Virus record (IMG/VR): IMGVR_UViG_3300035698_005599
Location: 1 to 23,953 of that record
Direction: 5' to 3' (one strand)
From: a virus
Length of the DNA: 23,953 bases
A model generated the notes under the pieces. The model was not told the origin of the DNA, ran no database searches, and saw only the letters and a list, made by a program, of their open reading frames with translations. A program made the position numbers and the translations under genes. Below are positions 1 to 8,432 of this stretch, piece after piece. Position 1 is the stretch's first letter. Every line of letters starts with the position of its first letter.

Positions 1-2144
1 CTGGTCATAGCCTGGTCAGCGGCTTGTGTTGCCCGCTTTAACGCGTTGTCACTTCGGGTAACGGCCTCGTTGATGGCTGCCTCGCCAGCCTTTTGCGTAG
101 CCTGCGCCGACTTGCGCGCCGCCTGGGCCGCTTCAGTGGAGAGTTTGAGAGCGCCGCCGGTGGCCAGGGCGTTGTCGAATGGCTGGCGCAAACCGGCAGG
201 CAACCCCTCAAGTAGCGGCTGGTAGTTGCGCATGAAGTCGGCATCTACGCCGCCTGACGCGCGCTGCGCGAGCACTTCAAACACCTGATCACGGACTTCC
301 GGCTCGTTCATGGTCCGAAGCTCTCGCGCTGCTACAGCGTTTGCTTCCGGCGTCGTGCCGATCAGGGTCTTGACGTACATTTCCGGCTGCTGCTTCTGCG
401 CCTTGACCAGCGTGTCGCCGCGAAAGCGATCATATTTCTCGCGGGTGGCGGCCTTGGCTGCTTTAAACGTCGGCGAGGTGATGGATTCCTCCATCCTTGT
501 GATGACATCGCGCAGTATTCGCTGCTCAGACGTGGGGCCTTTGATAGGGTCGGCCACGTCATAGGCCATTTCGCGCAGGTCGGTCAAAAAAACCTGAACA
601 TCAGCCGGTGGAACGTCTGCGTCGTCCCACACTTCCAGCGCCAGCACGTCCTTTCCGTAGGCGTCCTCAAACTTTTTGCCGCGCATAGCCCCAAGCTCGG
701 AGACTATATCGTCGTAGCCGCTTCGAAGTTCAGTTGAGGGGATTGACGGCCCAGCCTTGAAATCGTTCCACGCGGGAGTCTCGAACGATGTCACAAAGCC
801 TTCTTCGGCGGCAGTGGCGGCGTCACGCATTGCCCTTGACTGGTCATAGGAGGGCATATCCGGCTCAATAACCTGCCGCGTTGCATCATCTGCGCTTCGG
901 GCAGCGGCGGCGGTCACATCAGCTTGCTCGGCGGCATCGACGGCCTCAGTGATGGCCTGTCGGCGAGGGTTTATCTCGGTACCGGCTATGTTGGCCTGTA
1001 TTTCGCGGGCAGTATTCGCTTCGCTTGTGACCCTGGCGGCGGCGCTTCGGTCGATAGCGGCCCCGGCGTCGTCAATAAAGTCTGTCGCAGCACCCTGGGC
1101 GCCCACCGGCGTCTCGGCGCCAAATTCATCCAGTACACCGGCTGCGATCTGATTGACTCGCTGGCGACCTGCCTCCCGCACACCTTGGTCAAAGGTTCCG
1201 TTCTGGTTCTGGCGAAGCATTCCCTGTTGCAAAGAGGTTACGCCCCGGTCGAGCGTCACATCGGCAAGCGTTCCGGCTTCACCGCGCAGCACTGCCGCCT
1301 GGGCAGCGGCGCGCATGGCAGCCGGATCAGTGGCCTGGTTGGAAACCAAGTCCATCGCCTGCTCGGTGTTGGTCGGGCGACGCCTTAACAGCCCGGCGAT
1401 CAGCGCGGCAGTCATCCCGCCACCTGCTTCGGTAATTTCGCCATCATCCAGCCCAAGCGTCTCACGCCCGAACTCACTGGAACCTAGCTGGCTTCCGGCG
1501 GCGGCGGCGGTGCCAACAGCAAGGTCAGACTTCAAGCCCGTATCAGCGAGCACGTTGGTCACCTGCCTGTCGTCTGGAATTGCTCTATTGACCAGCTTTT
1601 GCAATCCCTGGGCGGCAGATCGGCCCAGTGCTCCGGGACCAGCCCACTCGACCACGGTGCGCAAAGCGTCGGCCAGCCTGGACTGCTCGGGGTCCACTAC
1701 ATCACCGGCAAATCGCTCCTCCATCCGGCCATACATTTGTGGCCCCATCATCTGCATCATCGGCGAGCCTTCCGATACGTTAAACGCCTCGATGTCGCTG
1801 GGAACACCGTCGCCCATACCCAAAGCCTTGCCACCGGCAAACGCCAACTGCTCCATGTTTAACGGCAGCGCCTCGGTATCAAGGATATTGCGGCCCAGGC
1901 CTTTTGCGACGTGCAAGGCCTGGTTCAGCAACGTAGGTGGCTGGTATTGGCGCGGTGCAGGCGCGGGCGCTTGCGGGGACATGGGCGCGTCGTTAAGGCC
2001 GTACTCGGCACGAATCTGTGCCGAACGCTGGGCATCCATAGGGGGCGCGGGTGCCATAGGGGGCGAGCCTGCCATGGCAGCCGGTTGCGCGTCGTTAAGG
2101 CCGTACTCGGCACGGATTCGCAGCTTGTCTTCTTCGGTAAGCAT
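1..2144 (-). CDS. Very large virion (probable DNA-ejection) protein, N-terminal 714 codons, runs off left edge
   Basis: An open frame runs leftward from the ATG at 2144 to the window edge with no stop. The ATG overlaps the stop of the preceding gene as TGATG, which suggests translational coupling. The protein is Ala-, Gln-, Asp- and Arg-rich, with long helical stretches and no motif I recognise. It begins with the segment TEEDKLRIRAEYGLND, and RAEYGLNDA recurs about 34 residues later. Its place at the end of a head-tail operon, after several low-complexity virion-type genes, and its size (over 714 aa) fit the giant internal or ejected proteins of podoviruses; that is inference. Some such proteins carry a peptidoglycan-cleaving domain, but none is visible here and the C-terminus is missing. 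Plus-strand ORFs opposite it look like antisense shadows. The CDS is clear; the role is moderately sure. Confidence 0.85.
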   Translation of the reverse strand, partial: MLTEEDKLRIRAEYGLNDAQPAAMAGSPPMAPAPPMDAQRSAQIRAEYGLNDAPMSPQAPAPAPRQYQPPTLLNQALHVAKGLGRNILDTEALPLNMEQLAFAGGKALGMGDGVPSDIEAFNVSEGSPMMQMMGPQMYGRMEERFAGDVVDPEQSRLADALRTVVEWAGPGALGRSAAQGLQKLVNRAIPDDRQVTNVLADTGLKSDLAVGTAAAAGSQLGSSEFGRETLGLDDGEITEAGGGMTAALIAGLLRRRPTNTEQAMDLVSNQATDPAAMRAAAQAAVLRGEAGTLADVTLDRGVTSLQQGMLRQNQNGTFDQGVREAGRQRVNQIAAGVLDEFGAETPVGAQGAATDFIDDAGAAIDRSAAARVTSEANTAREIQANIAGTEINPRRQAITEAVDAAEQADVTAAAARSADDATRQVIEPDMPSYDQSRAMRDAATAAEEGFVTSFETPAWNDFKAGPSIPSTELRSGYDDIVSELGAMRGKKFEDAYGKDVLALEVWDDADVPPADVQVFLTDLREMAYDVADPIKGPTSEQRILRDVITRMEESITSPTFKAAKAATREKYDRFRGDTLVKAQKQQPEMYVKTLIGTTPEANAVAARELRTMNEPEVRDQVFEVLAQRASGGVDADFMRNYQPLLEGLPAGLRQPFDNALATGGALKLSTEAAQAARKSAQATQKAGEAAINEAVTRSDNALKRATQAADQAMT
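1985..2114 (-). repeat. In-frame 28-bp direct duplication in the giant virion gene
   Basis: The same 28 bases occur at 1985-2012 and 2087-2114, 102 bp (34 codons) apart, so the reading frame is kept. Both copies encode RAEYGLNDA near the N-terminus, and the segment between them is rich in Met, Pro and Ala. It looks like a recent in-frame duplication of a short N-terminal motif. Confidence 0.85.
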
Positions 2145-3610
2145 CAGTAATTCCACAGTACGCGAGCAAGTTCGGCATCTTCGGGGCGCAGTCCGAACGC
2201 GGCCAAATCTTCTTTCTTGACGCCAGCTTTAAACGCCGCGTCTAAAAGGCTTCCCCTGATCACTTTCTGCTGCTGCGCTGATTTTTCATCGTAGTCTTGC
2301 GCGGAAACGTCTCCACCGGCAGTAATCAGCGCCCGTTGCTCCCGGCCTTTGGCAGCGATGCTGTCCATGCCCTGACCGTACAAAAACGCGTACATGGTCT
2401 CAGGCTCCGAGGTGATCTGCGCTACGCTGGCTTTGATTTCGCTAAAGTCTCTGTCGGTCACTGGCGCAAACAGGCGCATAGTGTCGGCGTAGAAACTCAA
2501 GGCAACCGCCCGAGAGCGCTGATCCCGTGTTTGGTCTTTCCAGGCTCCCTCGCCCAAGCCCAACTCCCGGCCCAGTGCTGCCGGAACGTTTAAACGGCCC
2601 ATAGACTCGGGCAGCTCGGGATCGGCGGCCAGCCGCTTGATGTTCGCCGTCAGTGATGCCGTTTCGTTCTCCAGTGCAGCCCGATCCTGCCACAGCTTTT
2701 GCCGCGCTTTAAGCTGCGCTGCCGTACTGGCTACGTTTGCCACGCCTTGAGGGTCATTGCCCAGCTCGGTCAGCTTGTAGACTTCTGCCGGGGTCATGAG
2801 GTTGCTTTTGTCAGCCGCCGGACTGCCTTTATAAACGTCCGTGCCTACCTGAAAATACGTCCCCGGTACCCCGGTATCAGAGTTGATCGCGGGGAACTGG
2901 GTCACGTTACCGGCCTCTTGCGCGGCGTCGGTCGCGCGCTGCTCGTCACCACGCATTCCCGTAAGCGCCTGCTCATCCCTTGTTCTTTGAGCGGCGAGCT
3001 CCTGGTCGGCAGCAATCCGCGCCGTAAACTGGCTCTGCTCCCGCGCCTGGTTGGCGCTGAACTGACCCGCCTGCTGCTCCTGGGTGGCGTTGAACTGGCC
3101 TACGCCCTGCTGGGCATTGCCACGGGCGACGCGAGCCTGTGCTTCGGCTTTAGCCTGCCGTAACGGACCCATGGTTTCGTCCTGGCGGCCCTGTAGCCTT
3201 CCTTCAACGAACCCTCCCAGCGCCCGCTCAGCGGCGGCTGCTGCGTTCTTGAACTGGTTCTCCACGTAGATACCCGATGGCCCCACGCGTTGACCCTCGG
3301 GCATTTCGCGGCCCCTCATGGCCTGCGCAAAGGCGATCTGCCGGTCAAACGCAGCCTCCTGGGGTGCAAGGTCTTGGTTCGCGGCCATAAAATCGGCTTG
3401 CGACGCTAGCTGGTTCACGCTCTGGGGCATTCCTTGCCCGGCTTGCTGGGGCATTCCTTGCCCGGCTTGCTGGGGCATTCCTTGGGGCGCGCCTTGAGGG
3501 GCACCTTGAGGAGCGCCTTGTGTCGCCTGCAAATACCGGCGAAGCTTTTCTTCTTCGGTCATCTGCGCGCCGCCCAGCATCGACTGAGCGTATGGGTTAA
3601 TGTACTGCAC
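2144..3610 (-). CDS. 488-aa virion-associated protein, probable internal/ejection protein
   Basis: The likely start is GTG at 3610, because AAGGAG lies 8 nt upstream. The N-terminus has TEEEKLRRYL, resembling the TEEDKLR start of the next gene, then a Gln-Gly-Pro-rich repeat (residues about 32-60). The middle (about 120-230) is Gln/Ala-rich and probably helical or coiled. The C-terminal half is more ordinary. No enzyme motif is visible. It lies between the 363-aa protein and the giant protein in the late operon, so a role as an internal virion or DNA-ejection protein is plausible from position and composition only. One GTTTAAAC site at 2588 is read as R-L-N with a TTA leucine codon. Confidence 0.82.
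   Translation of the reverse strand: MQYINPYAQSMLGGAQMTEEEKLRRYLQATQGAPQGAPQGAPQGMPQQAGQGMPQQAGQGMPQSVNQLASQADFMAANQDLAPQEAAFDRQIAFAQAMRGREMPEGQRVGPSGIYVENQFKNAAAAAERALGGFVEGRLQGRQDETMGPLRQAKAEAQARVARGNAQQGVGQFNATQEQQAGQFSANQAREQSQFTARIAADQELAAQRTRDEQALTGMRGDEQRATDAAQEAGNVTQFPAINSDTGVPGTYFQVGTDVYKGSPAADKSNLMTPAEVYKLTELGNDPQGVANVASTAAQLKARQKLWQDRAALENETASLTANIKRLAADPELPESMGRLNVPAALGRELGLGEGAWKDQTRDQRSRAVALSFYADTMRLFAPVTDRDFSEIKASVAQITSEPETMYAFLYGQGMDSIAAKGREQRALITAGGDVSAQDYDEKSAQQQKVIRGSLLDAAFKAGVKKEDLAAFGLRPEDAELARVLWNY
3423..3520 (-). repeat. Coding tandem repeats (24-bp then 12-bp units)
   Basis: A 24-bp unit begins at 3423, 3447 and 3471 (the last copy is partial). It is followed by about three degenerate 12-bp units up to 3520. 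On the minus strand these encode QGAP repeats and then GMPQQAGQ-type repeats. Unit sizes are multiples of three, so length changes would keep the frame. Confidence 0.85.
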
Positions 3611-3622
3611 TGTGTAAACTCC

Positions 3623-4714
3623 TTAACCGAACAGGTTGCTAAAGCCGCCCGCTGCGCCAGCGGCCCCAAGAAAGCTACCGCCCAAGCCCAGAAGCGCCCC
3701 GGTTGGGTTGTTCGCAGCATTGATTGACGACTGATCTGCTGCTGCCTGGTACAGCGGTGCTGACTGCGCGGCGGTAGCCTGGCTGAAGTTCGGCATCTGC
3801 GGCGTCCCAACCTGCTGGCCAGACAGCAATGCGTTTATTTCGTTTAGCGAGAACCCGCGACGCTGCATTTCTTCGGTCTGCTGCTGCTGGCGAAGCTGTG
3901 TTGCGTACTGGCTGCCCTGCATGGCCTGCCCGAAGTTCTGCGCGTTAGCGCCTAGAGCCTGGTTAAACATCTGCCCAGCCGCCTGGTTACCAAACTGCGC
4001 CATGCGATCCTGCTCGCCGGTAGCCATGCTTCGCAGCCCAACGTCCTGGCGGAAAAGCTGCGCCTGCTCGCCTCGCCCGGCCATCACGGCATCTGACTGA
4101 AGCTGACCCATGGCGTCGTTTTGCGCAAGATCAATGCCCTGCATCTGCGACTGGTACGCCTCATCCAAAGGACTCAGGCCCTGGTTTCGCAGCTTGATCT
4201 CCATCTGCTGCCGCTGACTGCCGAATCGGTCGTTTAAACGCCCCTGGCCCTTGTCGAACACGGCGTTCTCGGCGCGCTGCCGTAGATCACGGGGATCACC
4301 TACTTGCGGAGCACTGGAGTAATCAAGGTTCTGGCGCAGTTGCTCCGGCAGCGTAAGCTGGGACACCGGCACCTCGCCCATAGGGTTCAGGTTGTCGAAG
4401 TTCACCGACTCGCCAAACTCGCCGCCGAGCCTGCCCGTAAGCATACCGGCAATGTCGCTTCGCCCGTCCTGTACCGCAAGCTGCTTGTTCAGGATCGACT
4501 GAAGCTGAGGCGTCAGACTGGTTGTTTGCTGCCAGCCGGTGACAGGTTGGCCAGTTGCGGGGTCGATCTGCTGCTGCGAGTCCCAGGTGGTCGATCCAAA
4601 CGGCGTATATTGGTCTGGCCGATTGGCAAACGTCTGGTCCGTTACAACCTGCCGGTTAGCGTCACCCTGAGCAATGGCTGCACCCTGCATATTCGGCTGC
4701 GATTTACCTCCCAT
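3623..4714 (-). CDS. 363-aa Gln/Asn/Gly-rich virion-associated protein with hydrophobic Gly/Ala C-terminus
   Basis: ATG at 4714 is preceded by purine-rich AAGGTAAGGGT. The protein starts MGGKSQPN, has a Gln-rich body with likely helices (about 140-290), and ends in a Gly/Ala/Leu/Phe stretch (last 25 residues, including GALLGLGGSFLGAAGAAGG). A weakly hydrophobic C-terminal segment of this kind suits a protein that touches or enters a membrane, as podoviral ejection proteins do, but this is inference. No catalytic motif is seen. It sits among other low-complexity late genes downstream of the tail hub. A GTTTAAAC site at 4232 is read R-L-N-D. The function is not recognised with certainty. Confidence 0.8.
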   Translation of the reverse strand: MGGKSQPNMQGAAIAQGDANRQVVTDQTFANRPDQYTPFGSTTWDSQQQIDPATGQPVTGWQQTTSLTPQLQSILNKQLAVQDGRSDIAGMLTGRLGGEFGESVNFDNLNPMGEVPVSQLTLPEQLRQNLDYSSAPQVGDPRDLRQRAENAVFDKGQGRLNDRFGSQRQQMEIKLRNQGLSPLDEAYQSQMQGIDLAQNDAMGQLQSDAVMAGRGEQAQLFRQDVGLRSMATGEQDRMAQFGNQAAGQMFNQALGANAQNFGQAMQGSQYATQLRQQQQTEEMQRRGFSLNEINALLSGQQVGTPQMPNFSQATAAQSAPLYQAAADQSSINAANNPTGALLGLGGSFLGAAGAAGGFSNLFG

Positions 4715-4781
4715 ACCCTTACCTTTGCCCTTTTTCTGCGTAATTTACGGTGGAAATCCACCATTTAGTGTCAATTTGCGA

Positions 4782-5546
4782 TTAAAACGGTAGCCCGCCG
4801 CCCATAAAGCTGCCGCCTTGCTGGCCGAACCCGCCGCCGTTAAAGCCACCACGCGCCGGGGCCGTGTTTTGCTGGAAATTCAATCCGGCCAGTGGCGACG
4901 CGTACCCTGAATCCATCAGCTCCACGTCCGGCAACCCACCCTCCAGCCATGACCAGTCAAGCTGTTGCGGGTTCGATGCCTGACCGGCGCGAGCGGCTGA
5001 CGCACTGGTTGAGCGCGCTTGCAGGTTGTCGCGCTGGTTCATAAGCTGTGTAAACTGATCGTTGTAGAACGGCTGGTTCACGCTCTGCTGCTGCCACATG
5101 TCACCGGCATTGTCAGCCATCGTAAATTCTGCCTCCGCGCCTGGTGATGACTGGAACTGGCTGAAATCCCATGTCGCATCTGGTGCGCCGCCGCCATAGG
5201 TCGGGCGCTGCCGCGAGTTCCAGTTCTGGAGCGTCGAATCGCCGTAATCCGGCTGGTTGGTCAGCACAGCGCCTTCATTGCCTACCGGCGCGTTGATAGT
5301 CCCTAGCTGGGCATTGCTGAACTGCGTCCCGTTGGCGGCCATACCGTTACCGGCGGGCGGCGTGCTGGGCATTGACGGCTGCAAGTTGCTGAAAAAAGAG
5401 CCTAGAGCGTTCTCGTCGAACCCGAAACCGCCGCCGTCTACGCCGTCACCCTGGATTGACTGGCCGATTTGCTGGGCATTACGCCCAAACTGATCGGTCG
5501 TACCGTTCCAGCCGATCTGATTAAGGTAATCCTGTACTGAGAACAT
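4782..5546 (-). CDS. 254-aa Gly/Asn/Gln-rich late protein of unknown function
   Basis: The start ATG at 5546 overlaps the stop of the GNAT-like gene as TAATG, so the two are probably co-translated. The protein is low-complexity: Gly-, Asn-, Gln- and Ser-rich, few charges, with GGGFGFDENALGSFF near residues 38-52 and a Gly/Phe-rich C-terminus ending GGGLPF. I recognise no domain. Composition and place in the late operon suggest a virion component, perhaps a flexible internal or ejection protein. A 67-bp gap with no gene separates it from the 363-aa gene. Confidence 0.78.
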   Translation of the reverse strand: MFSVQDYLNQIGWNGTTDQFGRNAQQIGQSIQGDGVDGGGFGFDENALGSFFSNLQPSMPSTPPAGNGMAANGTQFSNAQLGTINAPVGNEGAVLTNQPDYGDSTLQNWNSRQRPTYGGGAPDATWDFSQFQSSPGAEAEFTMADNAGDMWQQQSVNQPFYNDQFTQLMNQRDNLQARSTSASAARAGQASNPQQLDWSWLEGGLPDVELMDSGYASPLAGLNFQQNTAPARGGFNGGGFGQQGGSFMGGGLPF

Positions 5547-6013
5547 TATGCGGCCTCTGATTCTGTGTTAGTTCTGGCGCACCGCGCCTGTTTAAACGGG
5601 TTCTGGCTGATCCAGCGACAGTCAGCTTTGTCCATTCGCATGACCACATACCCTACGCCGGTAGCCACCGCGTCATCCACTCGGGCAACCTCTCGCCATC
5701 CCATGTGTGCGTTGAGTTTGAGCGCCTTGTCGTTGTCGGTCGGCACAAGCCCAAAAATCCGCTCACGGTGAGACTCAACAAAAAGGTAACGGGCGATCTC
5801 GCTCAGGAATCCATGGCGCAGGACAATAGGCTTGTCGATAGCCATATGGACAGAGCAGGCATCGACAGTCCAACTGTCAAACGCAGCAGCGGCAAGTATC
5901 CGGCCCTGTCCGTCCAGCGCGAGTATTCCCTGGGTGTCCTCACAGTAGATTGCGTGGGTTCGGGCATTGATCCACCTCCATTCTTCACACGTCTTGAGCG
6001 GTTTAAACACCAT
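5546..6013 (-). CDS. GNAT-like (N-acetyltransferase fold) protein in the virion operon
   Basis: At 155 aa, its pattern fits a small GNAT domain: GILALDGQGRILAAAAFDSW (about 30-49) as the first beta strands, a central helix with ARYLFVESHRERIFGLVP, then NDKALKLNAHMGWREVARV (about 94-112), which matches the acyl-CoA-binding helix and G(W/F)-x-E strand. The family normally transfers acetyl groups to amines. Some podoviral internal virion proteins also have a GNAT-like fold, so enzyme activity is not certain. The start overlaps the gp10-like hub gene as TGATG, and the stop overlaps the next ATG. Two GTTTAAAC sites lie in it, one in codons 3-5 (V-F-K) and one near the 3' end (P-F-K-Q). Confidence 0.72.
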   Translation of the reverse strand: MVFKPLKTCEEWRWINARTHAIYCEDTQGILALDGQGRILAAAAFDSWTVDACSVHMAIDKPIVLRHGFLSEIARYLFVESHRERIFGLVPTDNDKALKLNAHMGWREVARVDDAVATGVGYVVMRMDKADCRWISQNPFKQARCARTNTESEAA

Positions 6014-7629
6014 CAGAGGAATCCTCCGGTGGTGAACGTGATGTCCCAGCCGATAATCGTCAGTCTTGATGCCGATTCGCCTCTCATGGCTATCGCAAAC
6101 ACCCTACCGATACCCGCCGCGCCTTCAATAGATGAGCGCCCGTCATTCTCTCCGCCCCAGACAGCCAAGTCCCAGATGCCTACGTCCCACAACGAGACGG
6201 GGATCGGGAACGCGCCGGTAGGCGGCGGAGCCTCGGCAGTGATGTTGTAGTCGTACACGGCCTTGAGGTTGTAGCTGATCTCGGTGTCAGACAGCGCAAC
6301 CACGCGCATCAGGCCGATCCGCTTGTAAAAGCCATGCTCGCCGTAGGGCTGAAATGAGGTCAGGATCGAGAACCCGATAGGCTCCCCGCCCAGGCCGTCG
6401 ATGTCGCTGCCGTCCAGGACGCCGGTGTACAGCCACACCTCGCCAGCTTGTGCGCCCATGAAAAAATCAGCTTTCCACGTCTCGGCGCACAGCATGGGAA
6501 CGTCGCGCCAGTATCCCCAGGCCTTTGTTAGCAGGTTTTGGCTGTACTGGATCGCCTTGTTGGCAAAGGTAAACGGTTCAATAATTTGCAGGAATCCGTC
6601 AGGAGGAAAGCTGCACATCTGCCAGCCAGGCTCGTCCTGTTTACCCACCACGGCAGCGCGCAGAACCCGGTTGATCTTGCTGGAGGGTGACTGACCTGTA
6701 TCTGAAGCCGACACGCCGGAAACAAGGTCGCGCAATGATGTAACGCCAAAGGTCGATAATATGTACAGCTCGGCGGCATACGCCTCCACCACGCGCCGGG
6801 AGTTGGGCATTTCGCCGACAAAAAAGGACCCTTTAAGCTCCCAGGTGTTCGCGTCGCTTGGGTCGGCACCGCGATAGACCAGCACATCGCCACCGCGAGA
6901 TACCCCGACAAAGTAGTCATCAAGGCCGTTCCCGCCGTCCAGGGTCCAGGTGTACATTCCCAGCAGCTTGCCGCCGTAGGTAAACTTCGATCCCCAGACA
7001 AACTTCACGAACGCACCGGCCACCGCAGCAACAGGGCTATAAAACGAATCGGTGGAGTCCTGCATCCCGAGCCAGAGGCGTTGCTTGTGGAGCACGACAA
7101 AGCCCACGTCAGCAACAGTGACACCCGTGATGGTCGGCACTTCCCATCCACCGCCCACCGTATATTGGTGGAGGCCATTTTTGGGGCAGGCGACAAAAAG
7201 GAACGTCACAGCCGCGTCGTTGGTGAACTCGGTCCACGTCACAATGCCCGCATCGCCGGTATTGATACCAAACGCCACCGCGACGGTCGGGTTCGTCGTG
7301 CCGTCCGTTGTCACATCGTAAATGCCGTCTGCGGTCACCGCAAAAAGTTTGTCATTGGCAGGGTCCGTACCCTGAAACGGCACGATTGAGCGCACATTGG
7401 TGTAGGGCGCTGCGCCGACGCCGCTGGCCCAGGTTCGATAGCCTTTGCGCAGGCGCAGGCCGTATTCGCTGGGCATCAGGTTAAATGTGTAGTAACAATC
7501 CTGCACTGGCAGCGCGATCAAAGGATCAAGCGCGTTTACACCGCCTACTGACGCAGGGATGGTCGCCGGTTCTGCGGCAGCAGTCACGGGTTTAAGCATC
7601 CCGCCGCCTGTCTGTGGCCTATAAAACAT
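6013..7629 (-). CDS. P22 gp10-like tail hub / packaged-DNA stabilisation protein
   Basis: At 538 aa, it is mostly beta-rich with repeated short strands, for example DKLFAVTADGIYDVTTDG (about 90-108), QRLWLGMQDSTDSFYSP and GDVLVYRGADPSDANTWELKG. This is the propeller-like pattern seen in P22 gp10-type tail accessory proteins, which plug the portal after packaging and hold the tail. Length is near that of the family (P22 gp10 is about 470 aa). It directly follows the gp4-like adaptor gene (3-nt gap), the same order as in P22, and precedes the GNAT-like gene with a TGATG overlap. Family assignment rests on pattern and order, not on a search. Confidence 0.78.
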   Translation of the reverse strand: MFYRPQTGGGMLKPVTAAAEPATIPASVGGVNALDPLIALPVQDCYYTFNLMPSEYGLRLRKGYRTWASGVGAAPYTNVRSIVPFQGTDPANDKLFAVTADGIYDVTTDGTTNPTVAVAFGINTGDAGIVTWTEFTNDAAVTFLFVACPKNGLHQYTVGGGWEVPTITGVTVADVGFVVLHKQRLWLGMQDSTDSFYSPVAAVAGAFVKFVWGSKFTYGGKLLGMYTWTLDGGNGLDDYFVGVSRGGDVLVYRGADPSDANTWELKGSFFVGEMPNSRRVVEAYAAELYILSTFGVTSLRDLVSGVSASDTGQSPSSKINRVLRAAVVGKQDEPGWQMCSFPPDGFLQIIEPFTFANKAIQYSQNLLTKAWGYWRDVPMLCAETWKADFFMGAQAGEVWLYTGVLDGSDIDGLGGEPIGFSILTSFQPYGEHGFYKRIGLMRVVALSDTEISYNLKAVYDYNITAEAPPPTGAFPIPVSLWDVGIWDLAVWGGENDGRSSIEGAAGIGRVFAIAMRGESASRLTIIGWDITFTTGGFL

Positions 7630-7631
7630 AC

Positions 7632-8360
7632 TTAAAACCCGTACCCGGTGTCAGGAACGTTGTTTATCATGTTGAGGAGCGGGTACCGGCCCACGCCGCC
7701 GATGTGCAGAATCTGGCCGCCTTTCTGGTTGCCCAGGCGGTTCTGGAGAAGGTTCTCAAACTCGGCGTGAGCGGCACTAGAGGGAAGGTTCTTTGCATCA
7801 AGAAACTTCACCTTGAGAAACTTTTGCATCAGCGTTGAATCAAGAAGAACCACGTCCCCGGTAACGGTGCAGAAGTCGATACCCTCCTCCAGCGCGTTGG
7901 TCGCCCAGTTGGTCGATATGTACTGGAACGTTACCGTCGCGTTAGTCGGTGGAGGGTTGGGGAAAATCTCGATCTGGCCCTTGTTGATGCGATAGCTGAC
8001 ATAGATCGTGTCAGTAATAAGCTGACGGCCAATCATGTAGGACCATTGTTGTGGGCTCAACGGACCGATTACCGGCACCTCGTTGGAGTAGTCCCACCCG
8101 GTTTGCTGGATAAACCGATCATAGTCGTTGGGAAGCTGGGCGTACCCGGCGACGATGTCAGCCGTGGTGTTGAACGAAAAGGTGCTGGTCAGCTCTTGCC
8201 ACTCAAACATGGCGGCCAGTTCCAGGCCCGCAATGTTGAGCAGCGCAGTAAGCTGTGTAAACCCGGCGTCAGTGCTGGAAAAGGGGTCTGCGACAGGCAG
8301 CAAGCCGACTTCCACGGCTGTTCGATTGATTATCGTACCGGCGTTTTGCTGGCGAGCCAT
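7632..8360 (-). CDS. Head-to-tail adaptor (P22 gp4-like tail accessory factor)
   Basis: At 242 aa, the helical N-terminal part (INRTAVEVGLLPVADPFSSTDAGFTQLTALLNIAGLELAAMFEWQEL) is followed by a beta-rich part (TSTFSFNTTADIVAGYAQLPNDYDRFI, with IEIFPNPPPTNATVTFQYIS later). The LPxDYDRF and I-x-I-x-P-x-P pattern is typical of phage adaptor and connector proteins that bind below the portal ring. The start at 8360 follows a GGGGG-type ribosome site. It lies immediately upstream of the gp10-like gene, as expected for this module. Confidence 0.75.
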   Translation of the reverse strand: MARQQNAGTIINRTAVEVGLLPVADPFSSTDAGFTQLTALLNIAGLELAAMFEWQELTSTFSFNTTADIVAGYAQLPNDYDRFIQQTGWDYSNEVPVIGPLSPQQWSYMIGRQLITDTIYVSYRINKGQIEIFPNPPPTNATVTFQYISTNWATNALEEGIDFCTVTGDVVLLDSTLMQKFLKVKFLDAKNLPSSAAHAEFENLLQNRLGNQKGGQILHIGGVGRYPLLNMINNVPDTGYGF

Positions 8361-8432
8361 GTAAACCCCCTGGGTGTAGAGGAATGGCCTTCACGCTGTC
8401 AGCTCATTCCGGTTGTGATCCATCGCTTGCGA

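Noticed and set aside
1153-2220. 355-codon plus-strand ORF
   Set aside because: It lies antisense to the open frame of the giant virion gene, is Ser/Ala/Pro-rich without motifs, and goes against the operon direction; it is the usual antisense open frame of GC-rich coding DNA.
3409-5086. 15-bp match CTGGTTCACGCTCTG in two virion genes
   Set aside because: It encodes the same short peptide (QSVNQ) in two Gln-rich proteins; likely chance or common codon use.
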